From assembly GCA_019359445.1 (NCBI GenBank), contig JAHHHJ010000004.1, forward strand, positions 247,655 through 311,654: a stretch of 64,000 bases of DNA, read 5' to 3'. Below are positions 43,737-53,482 of this stretch, piece after piece (position 1 is the stretch's first letter; each line of letters begins with the position of its first letter). Source of the DNA: Kastovskya adunca ATA6-11-RM4. GTDB lineage: Bacteria; Cyanobacteriota; Cyanobacteriia; Cyanobacteriales; Coleofasciculaceae. Both the position numbers and the translations under genes were made by a program. Under the pieces are notes generated by a model. It searched no databases and was not told the origin of the DNA. It was given only the letters and a program-made list of their open reading frames with translations.

Positions 43737-45474
43737 TTCACCCTCCAGCCTTCTGTATCTCATTCTGCGAAAAGCTGATTTAGGAATTGAGATAACTGAA
43801 ATAGAGCGGAATTGGCTGCTAGATCATAAACTTTTAGAAACGATTGAAGCTATTCGGAAGGAACACAGACTTAGAGAAAAAGAACTCAGAAAATTAGAAT
43901 TAGAATTTGATAATTTAAAGTCTAGGTACAAAGCAAAAAACCATCGTATTTCTTGGGAAACAAGCCCTCTTTACTTTATCCTTTGCCGGATAGAATCAGA
44001 AAATCAAGTAACTGATACAGAAGTTAAATGGCTGCAATTTCAGGGACTGACTGAGACAATTGCAATCACTCGACAGATGGAATACTTTGCCACATGGAAA
44101 GCAAAGTATCAAGCGACTAAACATCAAGACTCATCACCCGATAGTCCTCTATATAGAATCCTCAAACGGCTAGACGCCGAAGAATCGTTAAACAATTCAG
44201 ACGTTAACTGGCTAAAAAAACACGAACTTTTTGAAACTCTAGAAATCTTCCAGCGACGAGAGGCAGCAAGGGAAGCCGAATTTGCCCAACTAAAGAATAA
44301 GTACCAAGCAACTAAACACCTAGATTCATCTGCATCCAGTCCTTTGTATCCCATTCTGCAAAATCTGAATGCAGATAAGCAATTAAGTGAGTTGGAAATA
44401 GACTGGCTGGAGCAAAATGAACTTACCGAGACGCTTGATATTATTCTGGAGATTGAAAAAAAGCGTCACTTTGCCAAACTGAAGGTAAAGTACAAAGCTA
44501 CACAACATGAGGATTCATCACCTTCTAGTCACCTATACAAAGTTCTCAAACAACTTGAATTAAACAATCAGCTAGGTGAGCAGGATATTAACTTCCTGAA
44601 AAAGCGTAAATTGATTGGTACGCTTACCATTGCTCAAGATAAACGCGCGGCTAGTCTGAAGTCTAAGATTGAATCGGGAGAGCAGCTTGAGGAGTCAGAG
44701 ATAGAGTGGCTCAAAGAGAATGGACGTGAAGAGGTAATTACTTTTGCTCAACAAAAGCATTTTGCCTTGTTAAAGGTCAAGTATCGAATTCTAGATCCTA
44801 GAAATGAATTGCCTCTTGACCCGTTTTACACAATAATGCAAAAACTGGAAAGAGAAGAAAGGTTAGATCCAGTATTGGTTGTTCAGCTAATAGAAGAGGA
44901 GCTTCTTTTTTTTGAGGGTAAGATTGCTCGGGCTTTCTATAGGCTAGAAGCACTTTTCTTTGAGCAGGAATACCAGCGCACTGGGAATCAATGGAACTTG
45001 CCGAACGCTAGCAGTCATTGGCGCAAGGCAGGTAAACCCAAGCAAGCATTAAAGCTGACAGAAAACCTAAAATTCGACAAAATCAAAGAAAATAAGCTCA
45101 AATCAGCCTTGCTAACCACTAGAGGAGGAGCACTTCGAGATATTGATGACTTAAGCCAAGCAGAAAAATGTGCGCTAAAGGCTATTGAGTACCAGCCTAG
45201 TAGCCATCACCCTTATACGTTAATGGGAGCCATTTGTTATGAACGGGGTAATGGTAATTATTCAAAGGGTGATTATTGGTTTGAAGAGGCAATCAAACGT
45301 GGGGCTTCTCCTAGAGATCAGGATGCTGAAATTAGGCGAGTAGTCAAGAATGCTAAGGATGAGAACAAGCGCAGTGAAGTTGTAGAGTACCTGCTGGAAA
45401 AAGATTCACAACGGTATGCTTGGGCTACGTCTTATCTAAAGAAATCAAAAAATAAAGTCAATCGAGTTTCTTAA
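43630..45474 (+). CDS. modular repeat protein with six ~65-residue repeats and a TPR-like C-terminus
   Basis: A 614-residue protein; ATG 43657 is a possible alternative start. Residues about 20-420 hold six repeats with consensus F-x-x-L-K-x-K-Y-x-A-T-x-x-x-D-S-S-x-S-S-P-L-Y-x-I-L, followed by a helix ending in W-L and a further ...ETL.I helix. The third to fifth copies are closest and the sixth is degenerate. The C-terminal ~190 residues (GGALRDIDDLSQAEKCALKA, YTLMGAICYERGNG, GDYWFEEAIKRGA) look like two to three TPR-type helix pairs. There is no enzymatic motif and no signal peptide. It may be a cytoplasmic scaffold. I do not recognise the repeat as a named domain. Confidence 0.7.
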   Translation: MVRSRHLLLMNNEAQARVEHFATLKSKYQATTYDDSSPSSLLYLILRKADLGIEITEIERNWLLDHKLLETIEAIRKEHRLREKELRKLELEFDNLKSRYKAKNHRISWETSPLYFILCRIESENQVTDTEVKWLQFQGLTETIAITRQMEYFATWKAKYQATKHQDSSPDSPLYRILKRLDAEESLNNSDVNWLKKHELFETLEIFQRREAAREAEFAQLKNKYQATKHLDSSASSPLYPILQNLNADKQLSELEIDWLEQNELTETLDIILEIEKKRHFAKLKVKYKATQHEDSSPSSHLYKVLKQLELNNQLGEQDINFLKKRKLIGTLTIAQDKRAASLKSKIESGEQLEESEIEWLKENGREEVITFAQQKHFALLKVKYRILDPRNELPLDPFYTIMQKLEREERLDPVLVVQLIEEELLFFEGKIARAFYRLEALFFEQEYQRTGNQWNLPNASSHWRKAGKPKQALKLTENLKFDKIKENKLKSALLTTRGGALRDIDDLSQAEKCALKAIEYQPSSHHPYTLMGAICYERGNGNYSKGDYWFEEAIKRGASPRDQDAEIRRVVKNAKDENKRSEVVEYLLEKDSQRYAWATSYLKKSKNKVNRVS

Positions 45475-45539
45475 GGATTTCTAGCACGGATTGCACAATT
45501 ACCCCAGCCACCAATCAGAAGCGATCGCCTTAACCAACC

Positions 45540-47969
45540 CTACCCCATCACCCTCACTTGCCAACTCGCACTCTGAGGCACATCCAGCAGCATCACCTCT
45601 AAAACCTTCCCTAGCCAACGCACTTCCTTGTTTTCTACTCCACTAACTTCCACGAAACTATTAGGTGCTAATCCAATCCACTGAATCTGGAAATTTCGCT
45701 TTGCTGGCATCCCTTCATAACTGCCTCGAACGGCTTGGCAACTAAGGATGCAACTTTCTCCCTCACTGCGTTGAGTAAATAAGCGATCGCTTCCTCTATC
45801 TGTTCGGTAGGCGGTGCTAATTCCGTCATCTTCGTAGAAGTCTAGTTCACCTTCTCCTCCGGCATAAACTTCTAGCAGCAGCGTATCTGGTGCAGCCGTG
45901 CCAACTGGGAGAGAGGCGGGGGCGAGGGGTAAAATTGCTCCCGCACGCAGGAATACAGGGATTTGGTTGAGGGGGGCGTACCAATCTAAATACTGAGAGG
46001 CTGAGAAGAACTGATGGGTTGAACGCTCCCACCAAGCGCCCTCTGGGAGATAAACCGAACGGTAGCCTCCGGCTTCAACAACAGGAGCAACCAAAATGTG
46101 ATTGCCCAACATATACTCAGTTGATGCTAGATACGCTTCTTTATCCTCCGGATACGCCAGATACAACGGACGACACAAGGGTAAACCCGTATCGTAAGCG
46201 ACCCGACTCAAGTGATAGAGGTAAGGAATTAACTGACGGCGGGTAGCAAGTGCCTTCCGCACCGCTTCTAGTACCCAACGCCCATAAAGCCAGGGTTCCC
46301 GGCGACCGTGGTCTGAGTGCAACCGTACAATCGGACTCCAGCAACCAAATTGCACCCAGCGCACCAATAATTCTGGGTCAATCAGGGAAACGCCAGGGAC
46401 GTGACCAAAAAATCCCCCTAGGTCATGAGACCAGTATGCAACCCCTACATTCCCGGCTTGCGCTGTGAAATCAACGAGAAATTGCAACACTTCCCAATGG
46501 GAGTAGGTATCTGCCGAGAACTGCACCGGATAGCGATGGGAACCCACGCCGCCCGCACGAGAAAGAATCACCGCACGGGTGTTAGTTTTGGCTTCTAGGT
46601 GGGTGTAGTAGACGTGATTTGTCCATAACTGCTTGTTTACACCCCCATGGGTGGCATTAGCTCCGTCAATCCACCAAAATTCGATGCCATCCTCCTCCCG
46701 AGGACTGTGTAGCATCTGCATAAATAGCTTCGCTTCTTCCTGTTCTGCCAAATTCACTAGCAGCCAGCCCTCGTCCCATTCTTCTGTGGTGGCTTGCGTT
46801 CCCTTTGTCTCCTCCGGTTGCCAAGATTCAAAAATCCAATCGGCTTTCGGGTTTTTTACCGCAAAGACTTCCCCAGCTTTTACCGCCTCCGGGTCTAGTC
46901 CCCGTGCTTCACACATCGCCGCAAATTGGCTATCCGTAGGGGGGACGCCTTCAACGTGGACATTCGCGCCGATGTGCAGCCCCGCCTCTTGATGCGCCCA
47001 CTGGAGAAACGCCTGCGGGTTGGGAAATAAGTCCCGATTCCAGTCCCAACCACACCAGCCGGACAGGTGCCAGTCTACATCCAAAACCAAAACATCTAGT
47101 GGTAATTCCCACTCTTTAAAGGTGCTGATGAGTTGGCGATAATCATCATCGTGCATCTGGTCATACAGGGAAAACCAGACCCCAAAAGCCCAACGTGGCA
47201 ACATGGGGATGCGTCCGCAGAGTTGCACAAAATCCTGCAACGCCTGGATGTAGTTGCGACCGTAGGCAAAGAAGTACCAGTCTTGGCAATCTTGATCCGC
47301 GCGATCGCTTAACCCCTGATCCGCAATGGGCGCACTCTGGGAATCATTAAGAACGTGATAACCGCTCAAGCTGAGTACGCCAGGGGGAAAGTGATGCCAT
47401 TGTTCCAGAAACTCCTGCATGGCTTCTGGTAAATCTTCCGGGCGGAAGCGGTCGAGATACCATAAAGGCGGTTCTTCAAAACGGGTAGTTTCCCCGCGAT
47501 CGCGCAGGTATTGATGGATGCTCTTTAAAGGGGTATACAGCCATTCTTGGGTGTGGGGATAGTCGTCCATTACCGAGGCAGGATGCACCCCCTGGGGCAG
47601 AAACTCCCGGTGAATCAGGTCAAGGCTGGTAAAGGTGCCACCGAGATTTTTCGTATCGACTAGCGACGGCATCCAAGTGCCAGCGTAATCACCGCAGTGC
47701 CAGTGGATTTGCAGGTTACTGTTATTAAGTGGCTCTGAGTCAGCCCTGTAGACAAGGTGGATAAATTCCGTGTAGAGGTGCAGCACCCCATCCTCCGTTG
47801 TCTCAATCCTCTGGAACGGTACCGCCTGCGGGCGAGTGAAAACAACAACCGTAGGGCGGTCTTCAAATTGACCTGTAGGCGATCGCTCTAACCGCATTAA
47901 GCCATTACTCAGAGCGCAAAAACGGGCTGTTCCCGATACAACGCAGTTACCGACAAGCTGATAAACCAC
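45540..47969 (-). CDS. glycoside hydrolase family 31 (alpha-glucosidase/alpha-xylosidase-like)
   Basis: An 809-residue (beta/alpha)8 glycosidase. GH31 landmarks: DVLVLDVDWHLSGW followed by W...LFPNP, the catalytic-nucleophile strand FWWIDGANATHGG, the acid/base region FSADTYSHW, VAYWSHDLGGFFG, and the late RRQLIPYLYHLSRVAY and PLCRPLYLAYP blocks. It should cleave alpha-linked sugars such as maltose-type or xyloglucan-derived units; the substrate is not certain. No signal peptide is visible, so it is cytoplasmic. The start is GTG 47969. Confidence 0.9.
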   Translation of the reverse strand: MVYQLVGNCVVSGTARFCALSNGLMRLERSPTGQFEDRPTVVVFTRPQAVPFQRIETTEDGVLHLYTEFIHLVYRADSEPLNNSNLQIHWHCGDYAGTWMPSLVDTKNLGGTFTSLDLIHREFLPQGVHPASVMDDYPHTQEWLYTPLKSIHQYLRDRGETTRFEEPPLWYLDRFRPEDLPEAMQEFLEQWHHFPPGVLSLSGYHVLNDSQSAPIADQGLSDRADQDCQDWYFFAYGRNYIQALQDFVQLCGRIPMLPRWAFGVWFSLYDQMHDDDYRQLISTFKEWELPLDVLVLDVDWHLSGWCGWDWNRDLFPNPQAFLQWAHQEAGLHIGANVHVEGVPPTDSQFAAMCEARGLDPEAVKAGEVFAVKNPKADWIFESWQPEETKGTQATTEEWDEGWLLVNLAEQEEAKLFMQMLHSPREEDGIEFWWIDGANATHGGVNKQLWTNHVYYTHLEAKTNTRAVILSRAGGVGSHRYPVQFSADTYSHWEVLQFLVDFTAQAGNVGVAYWSHDLGGFFGHVPGVSLIDPELLVRWVQFGCWSPIVRLHSDHGRREPWLYGRWVLEAVRKALATRRQLIPYLYHLSRVAYDTGLPLCRPLYLAYPEDKEAYLASTEYMLGNHILVAPVVEAGGYRSVYLPEGAWWERSTHQFFSASQYLDWYAPLNQIPVFLRAGAILPLAPASLPVGTAAPDTLLLEVYAGGEGELDFYEDDGISTAYRTDRGSDRLFTQRSEGESCILSCQAVRGSYEGMPAKRNFQIQWIGLAPNSFVEVSGVENKEVRWLGKVLEVMLLDVPQSASWQVRVMG

Positions 47970-48020
47970 AACTCCACTCCAGACTATTTTGAAGTACTGG
48001 GTGTAACCAACCAGATTTGA

Positions 48021-48641
48021 TTAATCCCCAACATTTGATGCGGAGAACAACCCCACCAACACAACACCTGTTACTACCCCATAACCCGCCCAACCCGCAC
48101 CGTAGGACATTGCTGTAGCAACTTGGTTTCCCGCCGCCAACTGCACCGCCTCACAAGCTGCTGCACAGACGAGGGAACCGACTGCCCCTTTGATCATTCC
48201 ACCGATAGCACTAGCCAGTATCCACCAACGGGAAGAGGAAAGCTGACGCCGCAGCACCAGCCACTGACCAATGCCCATCACCGCTAAAATTATCAGGTCT
48301 TGAACAACATTAAGCCAAAAGACCTCACCGATTCCTCCGACAGCCGTCAACTGTGCAATGGTAGGGTCGAGAATGCCATTGAGCAGAATTGTGGCATTAA
48401 TCCCGACAAACCAACCAATCGCACAGGCAAGCACCCACAACCCGGATTGTTGAATCCGACGACGCAGGATAAACGCTTGAGTAATTCCCAGCACAAAACC
48501 CGTCAAAACCAACGTTGCTAGGAATTGGAAACTCCCAGCTTCCAAAGCCCCAACAACGGCACCCCCAGTTGCACTGGCAAGTATCCATCCCAAGTACAAA
48601 GTCCAGTATCGTTGCCAGGGTTGAACCTCAACTCCTCTCAC
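48021..48641 (-). CDS. hypothetical multi-pass membrane protein with internal duplication
   Basis: A 206-residue very hydrophobic protein with about six helices rich in Gly/Ala (LYLGWILASATGGAVVGALE). The block Q.(F/L)(I/V)LRRR.Q.S..W(V/I)LA.AIG occurs twice (residues about 55-75 and 125-150), so it is an internal duplication. No function is recognised. The start is GTG 48641. It sits directly upstream of the GH31 gene in transcription order (51-base gap), which suggests cotranscription. Confidence 0.65.
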   Translation of the reverse strand: MRGVEVQPWQRYWTLYLGWILASATGGAVVGALEAGSFQFLATLVLTGFVLGITQAFILRRRIQQSGLWVLACAIGWFVGINATILLNGILDPTIAQLTAVGGIGEVFWLNVVQDLIILAVMGIGQWLVLRRQLSSSRWWILASAIGGMIKGAVGSLVCAAACEAVQLAAGNQVATAMSYGAGWAGYGVVTGVVLVGLFSASNVGD

Positions 48642-48714
48642 AAAACCTCACTGGAAAATACAAATTACCGCCATACTTCCCTATCTTCGGTGGGGGTGAG
48701 AGGAGCGATCGCCT

Positions 48715-49389
48715 CTAGCTTTTCAGGATACACTCGGCTTGATCGTTTGCTGCCTTATTCACCTTCGTACTCACCGCATACACCTGCATATCGTCAGCGG
48801 CATAAGGACGCAACAACGGCTGCAATACTTTCGACTCTTGCACCTCAGGATCGAGCCACAGATCGTAGTCTTCAGGACTTAAAATCACGGGCATGCGGTT
48901 ATGAATCGGACGCATCAGTTCATTGGCATCTGTCGTCAACAGCGTGCAGGACTCAGTCACCTCGCCGTTGGGGTCTTTCCAGCTTTCCCACAAACCAGCA
49001 AACGCAAACGCGCCCCCATTATTCAGGCGACAGTAAAACGGCTGCTTGCGCTGTTTAGCTTCCTGAGACTGCCACTCATAAAAACCATCGGCAATAACTA
49101 GGCAACGCCGATGCTTAAATGCATTCCGAAATGCTGGCTTCTCATCTACTGTTTCTGCCCTGGCATTAATCAACTTTGAACTGATCTTTGTATCCTTTGC
49201 CCAACTGGGAATCAGACCCCACTGCAATAATTTGAACTGCCGTGTTTTCTTATCTCCCCGCTGTAAAATAGTTGCTACAGACTGAGTTGGGGCAATATTG
49301 TAGCGAGGCTCTAAGGTAGACACATTCTCTACCTGAAATGTCTTCGCAATCACTTCTGCTCGCTGGCTTTGAGTGAATCTTCCACACAT
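48715..49389 (-). CDS. SOS response-associated peptidase (SRAP/YedK/HMCES family)
   Basis: The protein covalently traps abasic sites in single-stranded DNA through Cys2. The N-terminus MCGRF places Cys2 after Met1, and the other catalytic residues are visible: Asn in KLINARAET, Glu in GFYEWQ and His in PIHNRMPVIL. The length of 224 residues is standard. It is a stand-alone gene on the minus strand with the ATG at 49389. Confidence 0.93.
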   Translation of the reverse strand: MCGRFTQSQRAEVIAKTFQVENVSTLEPRYNIAPTQSVATILQRGDKKTRQFKLLQWGLIPSWAKDTKISSKLINARAETVDEKPAFRNAFKHRRCLVIADGFYEWQSQEAKQRKQPFYCRLNNGGAFAFAGLWESWKDPNGEVTESCTLLTTDANELMRPIHNRMPVILSPEDYDLWLDPEVQESKVLQPLLRPYAADDMQVYAVSTKVNKAANDQAECILKS

Positions 49390-49591
49390 ATTTCTATATC
49401 CAATTAGCCAACTAAAATTTAACGATCGAACAAGAACCAGTAAAAATCAAACTGGAGTTTAAAAAGGTATATAACTCCTATCTTAAGTCACAAACCATCA
49501 AATTTCTGATTATCTTCTTAATTCTTCCTAATAGATAAACTCAGATATCCGGAGAGCTAGTGACAACTAAAGATAACTTTCTCCGATAGTG

Positions 49592-50434
49592 CTAATAAGA
49601 AGTCACTAATACTTCTGTAATTCTGCCGCGCTTGCTGGCATTGGAGTTAATTGACCTCGACGCTGAGATTGTATGGATAGAGAAATCACTGTATAGTTCG
49701 CGGATAAATGGCACATCAGAATTAGACAGCATTACTTTTACCCCGCGTTTAGCTAGTTTTGTAAAAACCTCTTTTAGCCTCATCTGGTCATCCTGACTAA
49801 AAGCAGAACGACTATAGGCAGTAAAGTTGCTAGTCGGGCTTAAAGGCTGATAGGGAGGATCAAAGTAGACAAAATCATCTGACCCTTGGGCATCAGATAA
49901 GACACCTTCAAAGGGTCTAACCAATATCTGGGTATTTTGCAGGGCAAGAGAGACGGCATAAAGTAAGTCAGGATTACAAATTTTCGGGTTTTTATATTTC
50001 CCAATCGGAACATTAAACTCACCTTTAGAATTTTCTCTATATAAGCCGTTAAAGCAAGTTTTGTTGAGATAAATTAGGCGGGCAGCTCTTTCAACATTGG
50101 GAGATAAATAATTTCCCCTAGTTTTATCAGAACGGATTTCATAGTAGTATTCCGGATCGTGCCTATCTTGATGTACTTTCAAAAGATTTATGAGTGGTTC
50201 AACTTTGTCCCGAACGCAGAGATAGGCGTTAATTAATTCCGAATTGATATCTGTGAGAATGGCTGATTTAGAGCAGAGAGCAAAGAAGATGGCTCCTCCT
50301 CCTAAAAAAGGTTCGTAGTAAGTTTGAAAATCTTTCGGGAAATACCGACGATACTGCGGAATTAGCTGACTTTTTCCACCTGCCCATTTTAGGAAGGGGC
50401 GAGGTAATACCTGTTGTTGAGTGTCAGTTGCCAT
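49592..50434 (-). CDS. DNA adenine methylase (Dam/D12 class)
   Basis: The start is ATG 50434 (MATDTQQQVLP), with GGAGG about eight bases upstream; an ATG 15 bases earlier overlaps this site. The 280-residue protein has PFLKWAGGKSQL (target-recognition and SAM motif), FLGGGAIF, and DPPY in FVYFDPPYQPL, in the D12/Dam order. N6-adenine methylation at GATC is the likely activity, and GATC lies inside HIP1 (GCGATCGC), so every HIP1 site could be modified. No restriction enzyme partner is adjacent, so it looks like an orphan methylase. Confidence 0.9.
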   Translation of the reverse strand: MATDTQQQVLPRPFLKWAGGKSQLIPQYRRYFPKDFQTYYEPFLGGGAIFFALCSKSAILTDINSELINAYLCVRDKVEPLINLLKVHQDRHDPEYYYEIRSDKTRGNYLSPNVERAARLIYLNKTCFNGLYRENSKGEFNVPIGKYKNPKICNPDLLYAVSLALQNTQILVRPFEGVLSDAQGSDDFVYFDPPYQPLSPTSNFTAYSRSAFSQDDQMRLKEVFTKLAKRGVKVMLSNSDVPFIRELYSDFSIHTISASRSINSNASKRGRITEVLVTSY

Positions 50435-50690
50435 TACATTTCCTCCCATCTCCTCCTCTCCCTATCAGTCTTAACAATACCTTTGCCACCGAAAACGATC
50501 AGGAATTACGCCTGTATTATCGTTCACCCCCCTCTTATCGCTTCTAATTTATGCAGGGAAGCCAATTTTTAAATTCCAGTCCGTCATAAAACAGGGGATG
50601 AGAGGATAGTGTCAGATTTAACTTGTCGAAACTCGCTTACAAATGCTACCAGTTAAGAGATAGTGACTGTTAGCCTCACATTTTGATCTT

Positions 50691-50897
50691 ATGTTTGATG
50701 ACTTTTGGACAAATATCTCTCGCTATCCCCGTTATCTAGTCGCCATCACTTTGGGGGTTTTATACCCGCTGCTACTGTGGGTAAAACCGCTTTTGGAGCG
50801 TCCTGTGACCGCCGTTGGGTTGATTGGTGTAACTTTAGGAGGAATTTTGTTTATTGTATTTACTCTCCGTGCCATGCTAGGCATTAGTCCGGTCTAG
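50691..50897 (+). CDS. ycf33: DUF751/Ycf33 family membrane protein
   Basis: A 68-residue protein with two membrane helices ([17 protein letters not shown] and [20 protein letters not shown]) matching Ycf33 (DUF751), a small cyanobacterial/plastid membrane protein of unknown function. The ATG is at 50691. It ends 55 bases before rbfA, and the order ycf33-rbfA-GH3 looks like an operon. Confidence 0.85.
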   Translation: MFDDFWTNISRYPRYLVAITLGVLYPLLLWVKPLLERPVTAVGLIGVTLGGILFIVFTLRAMLGISPV

Positions 50898-50952
50898 ACT
50901 GGGGATTGTGGACAACGAGTGTCCACCTTGTAGTGAAGGAGAGCGTAAAGTT

Positions 50953-51357
50953 ATGGCGACCAGCCGTCGGGTTTCTCGTGTTGCCTCGCTGATTCAGCAG
51001 GAAGTCAGCCAAATGGTGCTGCATGAAATTAAGGATGACCGCGTCGGTGCAGGCTTGGTGAGTGTCACTGATGTCAATGTGTCGGGCGACCTTCAGCACG
51101 CTAAAATCTTTGTGTCTATTTACGGCACCGACGAAGCCAAAGCTGAGACAATGGAAGGGTTGAAGTCAGCTACGGGTTACGTCCGCCGGGAGTTAGGCAA
51201 ACGCGTACGCCTCCGCCGTACCCCAGAAGTGAGGTTTGTCGAAGACCAGGGAATTGAACGGGGCGATCGCATGTTGGCGTTACTCAATCAGCTTAATGAG
51301 GAACGCCAAAGCAAAGGATTGGACGACGACTATATCCCAGCAACAGAAGAAGAATAA
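50953..51357 (+). CDS. rbfA: 30S ribosome-binding factor
   Basis: RbfA helps the final maturation of 16S rRNA in the 30S subunit, particularly in the cold. The start ATG 50953 ([20 protein letters not shown]) has AAGGAG upstream; a GTG at 50908 is possible but adds no conserved sequence. The KH-like fold signature is visible in [19 protein letters not shown]. Length is 134 residues. It is the middle gene of the ycf33-rbfA-GH3 run. Confidence 0.95.
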   Translation: MATSRRVSRVASLIQQEVSQMVLHEIKDDRVGAGLVSVTDVNVSGDLQHAKIFVSIYGTDEAKAETMEGLKSATGYVRRELGKRVRLRRTPEVRFVEDQGIERGDRMLALLNQLNEERQSKGLDDDYIPATEEE

Positions 51358-51362
51358 AGCTT

Positions 51363-52955
51363 GTGGCGGAATTTTTGCCTGATTTAGACGACCTCTCTCT
51401 AGAAGAGATGGTTGCACAAATGCTTGTTGTCCGCGCCTCTGGCTTCCTGTTTGACCACGAAATTCGCTACCCTGCCTGGGAGGCTCCTAACGCCACATTG
51501 CGGCATTGGTTGGAAGACGTAGGGGTTGGGGGAGTAATTTTGCTGGGAGGAAGTGCTGGGGAACTCTCAGTGCGATCGCAACAACTCCAAGGTTATGCAA
51601 AAGTTCCGTTACTCGTTGCGGCTGATATTGAAGAAGGAGTAGGGCAACGCTTCAGCGGCGCAACCTGGTTTCCACCGCCGATGGCAATTGGGGAGATTGC
51701 CTGCCAAAACCTCCTCCAAGCCCAGGACTACGCCGAGCAAATGGGCGCAATTACCGCCTCCGAAGCCCTCGCTATTGGCATTAACTGGGTGTTAGCTCCG
51801 GTTGTGGATGTTAACAATAACCCTAACAACCCGGTGATTAATGTGAGGGCGTTTGGGGAAAACCCACACATCGTTAGTCAACTTGCTACGGCGTTTATCC
51901 GGGGAGCGCACCAGTATCCTGTCTTAACCAGTGCCAAACACTTTCCTGGTCATGGTGACACGGTAACGGATTCCCATCTCGATTTGCCTGTGCTGGATCA
52001 CTCTGCCTTCCACCTAGCAGAGATTGAGTTGCCTCCTTTTGCCGCCGCGATCGCAGCAGGAGTGGATACGGTGATGAGCGCCCATCTTCTGATTCCCACC
52101 TGGGATGCAGAGCGCCCTGCTACCCTATCGCCGCCCATTCTCACTGATCTGCTACGGGAGCAAATGCAGTTTCAGGGCTTGATCGTCACGGATGCCCTAG
52201 TGATGGGAGCGATCGCCAATCGCTATGGTGCCAATGAAGCCCCCGTTATGGCAGTGGAAGCGGGTGCTGATATTTTGCTGATGCCTGCCGATCCAGTCGG
52301 GGCAATCCAAGCCGTATGTGCCGCCGTAACCAGCGGACGCCTTACCAAGAAGCGCATCAGAGCCTCCGTCGAGCGGATCTGGCAAGCCAAAGCTAAAGTT
52401 ACCCCAGGCTTAAACGCAACTGAGCCGACTTCCTACGTAGACCATCTGGCTCAACCTGCTGCTTTCAGCACCGTTACTAACATCCTGGAAGCCTCTGGAT
52501 GCTACGGCGGTAATGTTCCCTTATCCCTTGATTTAGAGAGCGACACCCCACCGCGCCGCAATCTGATTGTCGTTGATGACGCTTTGGATTGTCGGTTTCT
52601 CTCACCCCATACCCCAGCCGTAGCGTTACCAAGACAGTTCGGTTACACGTTGCAAGTGGTTGACCGTAATACTCCAGCTCTGGCGATCGCGGATGTTCAA
52701 GCCACACTGCTGCAACTGTTCATTCGGGGCAACCCATTTCGCGGCAGTGCGGGACTCTCGCTGATCCCACAAACCTTGTTGAAGAAATTGTTAGAAACGG
52801 GTGAACTGCAAGCGTTGATCGTTTATGGTAGCCCGTATATTTTAGAGCAGTTTTTATCGAATTTACCTTCAACAACGCCTTATATTTATTCCTACGGGCA
52901 GATGCCAGAAGCACAAGCGCGGGCGCTGAAGGTGCTATTTAAAAATAGCTTTTAG
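51363..52955 (+). CDS. GH3 family beta-N-acetylglucosaminidase/glucosidase-like protein
   Basis: The first ~345 residues form a GH3 barrel with KHFPGHGDTVTDSHLDLPVL (catalytic His/Asp dyad, as in NagZ) and the nucleophile region LIVTDALVMGA. The C-terminal ~185 residues are a second domain without a clear family. The start is GTG 51363, five bases after rbfA ends. NagZ acts on cell-wall fragments (GlcNAc-anhydro-muramyl); a beta-glucosidase role is the alternative. Confidence 0.88.
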   Translation: MAEFLPDLDDLSLEEMVAQMLVVRASGFLFDHEIRYPAWEAPNATLRHWLEDVGVGGVILLGGSAGELSVRSQQLQGYAKVPLLVAADIEEGVGQRFSGATWFPPPMAIGEIACQNLLQAQDYAEQMGAITASEALAIGINWVLAPVVDVNNNPNNPVINVRAFGENPHIVSQLATAFIRGAHQYPVLTSAKHFPGHGDTVTDSHLDLPVLDHSAFHLAEIELPPFAAAIAAGVDTVMSAHLLIPTWDAERPATLSPPILTDLLREQMQFQGLIVTDALVMGAIANRYGANEAPVMAVEAGADILLMPADPVGAIQAVCAAVTSGRLTKKRIRASVERIWQAKAKVTPGLNATEPTSYVDHLAQPAAFSTVTNILEASGCYGGNVPLSLDLESDTPPRRNLIVVDDALDCRFLSPHTPAVALPRQFGYTLQVVDRNTPALAIADVQATLLQLFIRGNPFRGSAGLSLIPQTLLKKLLETGELQALIVYGSPYILEQFLSNLPSTTPYIYSYGQMPEAQARALKVLFKNSF

Positions 52956-53239
52956 CTGATGAGCAAATTCTCTTAATCTTTTGTTTACCTATTGCTAATC
53001 TAAAACGCCCATTGTCAAGCTTTCATGACATAAACCCCGGCACCAAAGGCTTCTCCATCAACGTTTCCTTTTTTAGGCGGTGTGATATTTCTTTTTCAAA
53101 ACTTAAATAAGTTTTGTAATTCCTATGGGCTAACAGAATTACTTTGTAACTCTCTATACTGAATAAATTTTCTTAGCGCGCTAATGATTCTTAGACTATA
53201 GTTGATCGTAAGGATTGATTCTTTATCAAGTTAAGACTC

Positions 53240-53482
53240 ATGAGTGTTGACACTATGCAATCTGCCCCCTCTGTCCGATACTCGATCGACATTATCCAAG
53301 ACGAAGCACGCCTGCTTGTGGAAAAGGGGATCGTTAGCCGCCAGCAACCCATCTATGTGCTTTGCCAATACATTCCGGCACGAGAGTGGGTTTACATTGA
53401 GTTTGAACTAGAGCGTTGCAACTTCTTGTTACGCGATCGCATCGGTGATTTGATGGGTTCTGAGCAATGGGATAACGACTAA
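53240..53482 (+). CDS. DUF4327 family protein
   Basis: An 80-residue protein with the family signature YSIDIIQDEARLLVEKGIV, SRQQPIYVLCQYIPAREW and FLLRDRIGDLMGSEQWDND. DUF4327 is a small cyanobacterial family with no known function. The ATG is at 53240; A/T-rich sequence with a possible promoter lies upstream. A divergent relative is at 38123. Confidence 0.88.
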   Translation: MSVDTMQSAPSVRYSIDIIQDEARLLVEKGIVSRQQPIYVLCQYIPAREWVYIEFELERCNFLLRDRIGDLMGSEQWDND

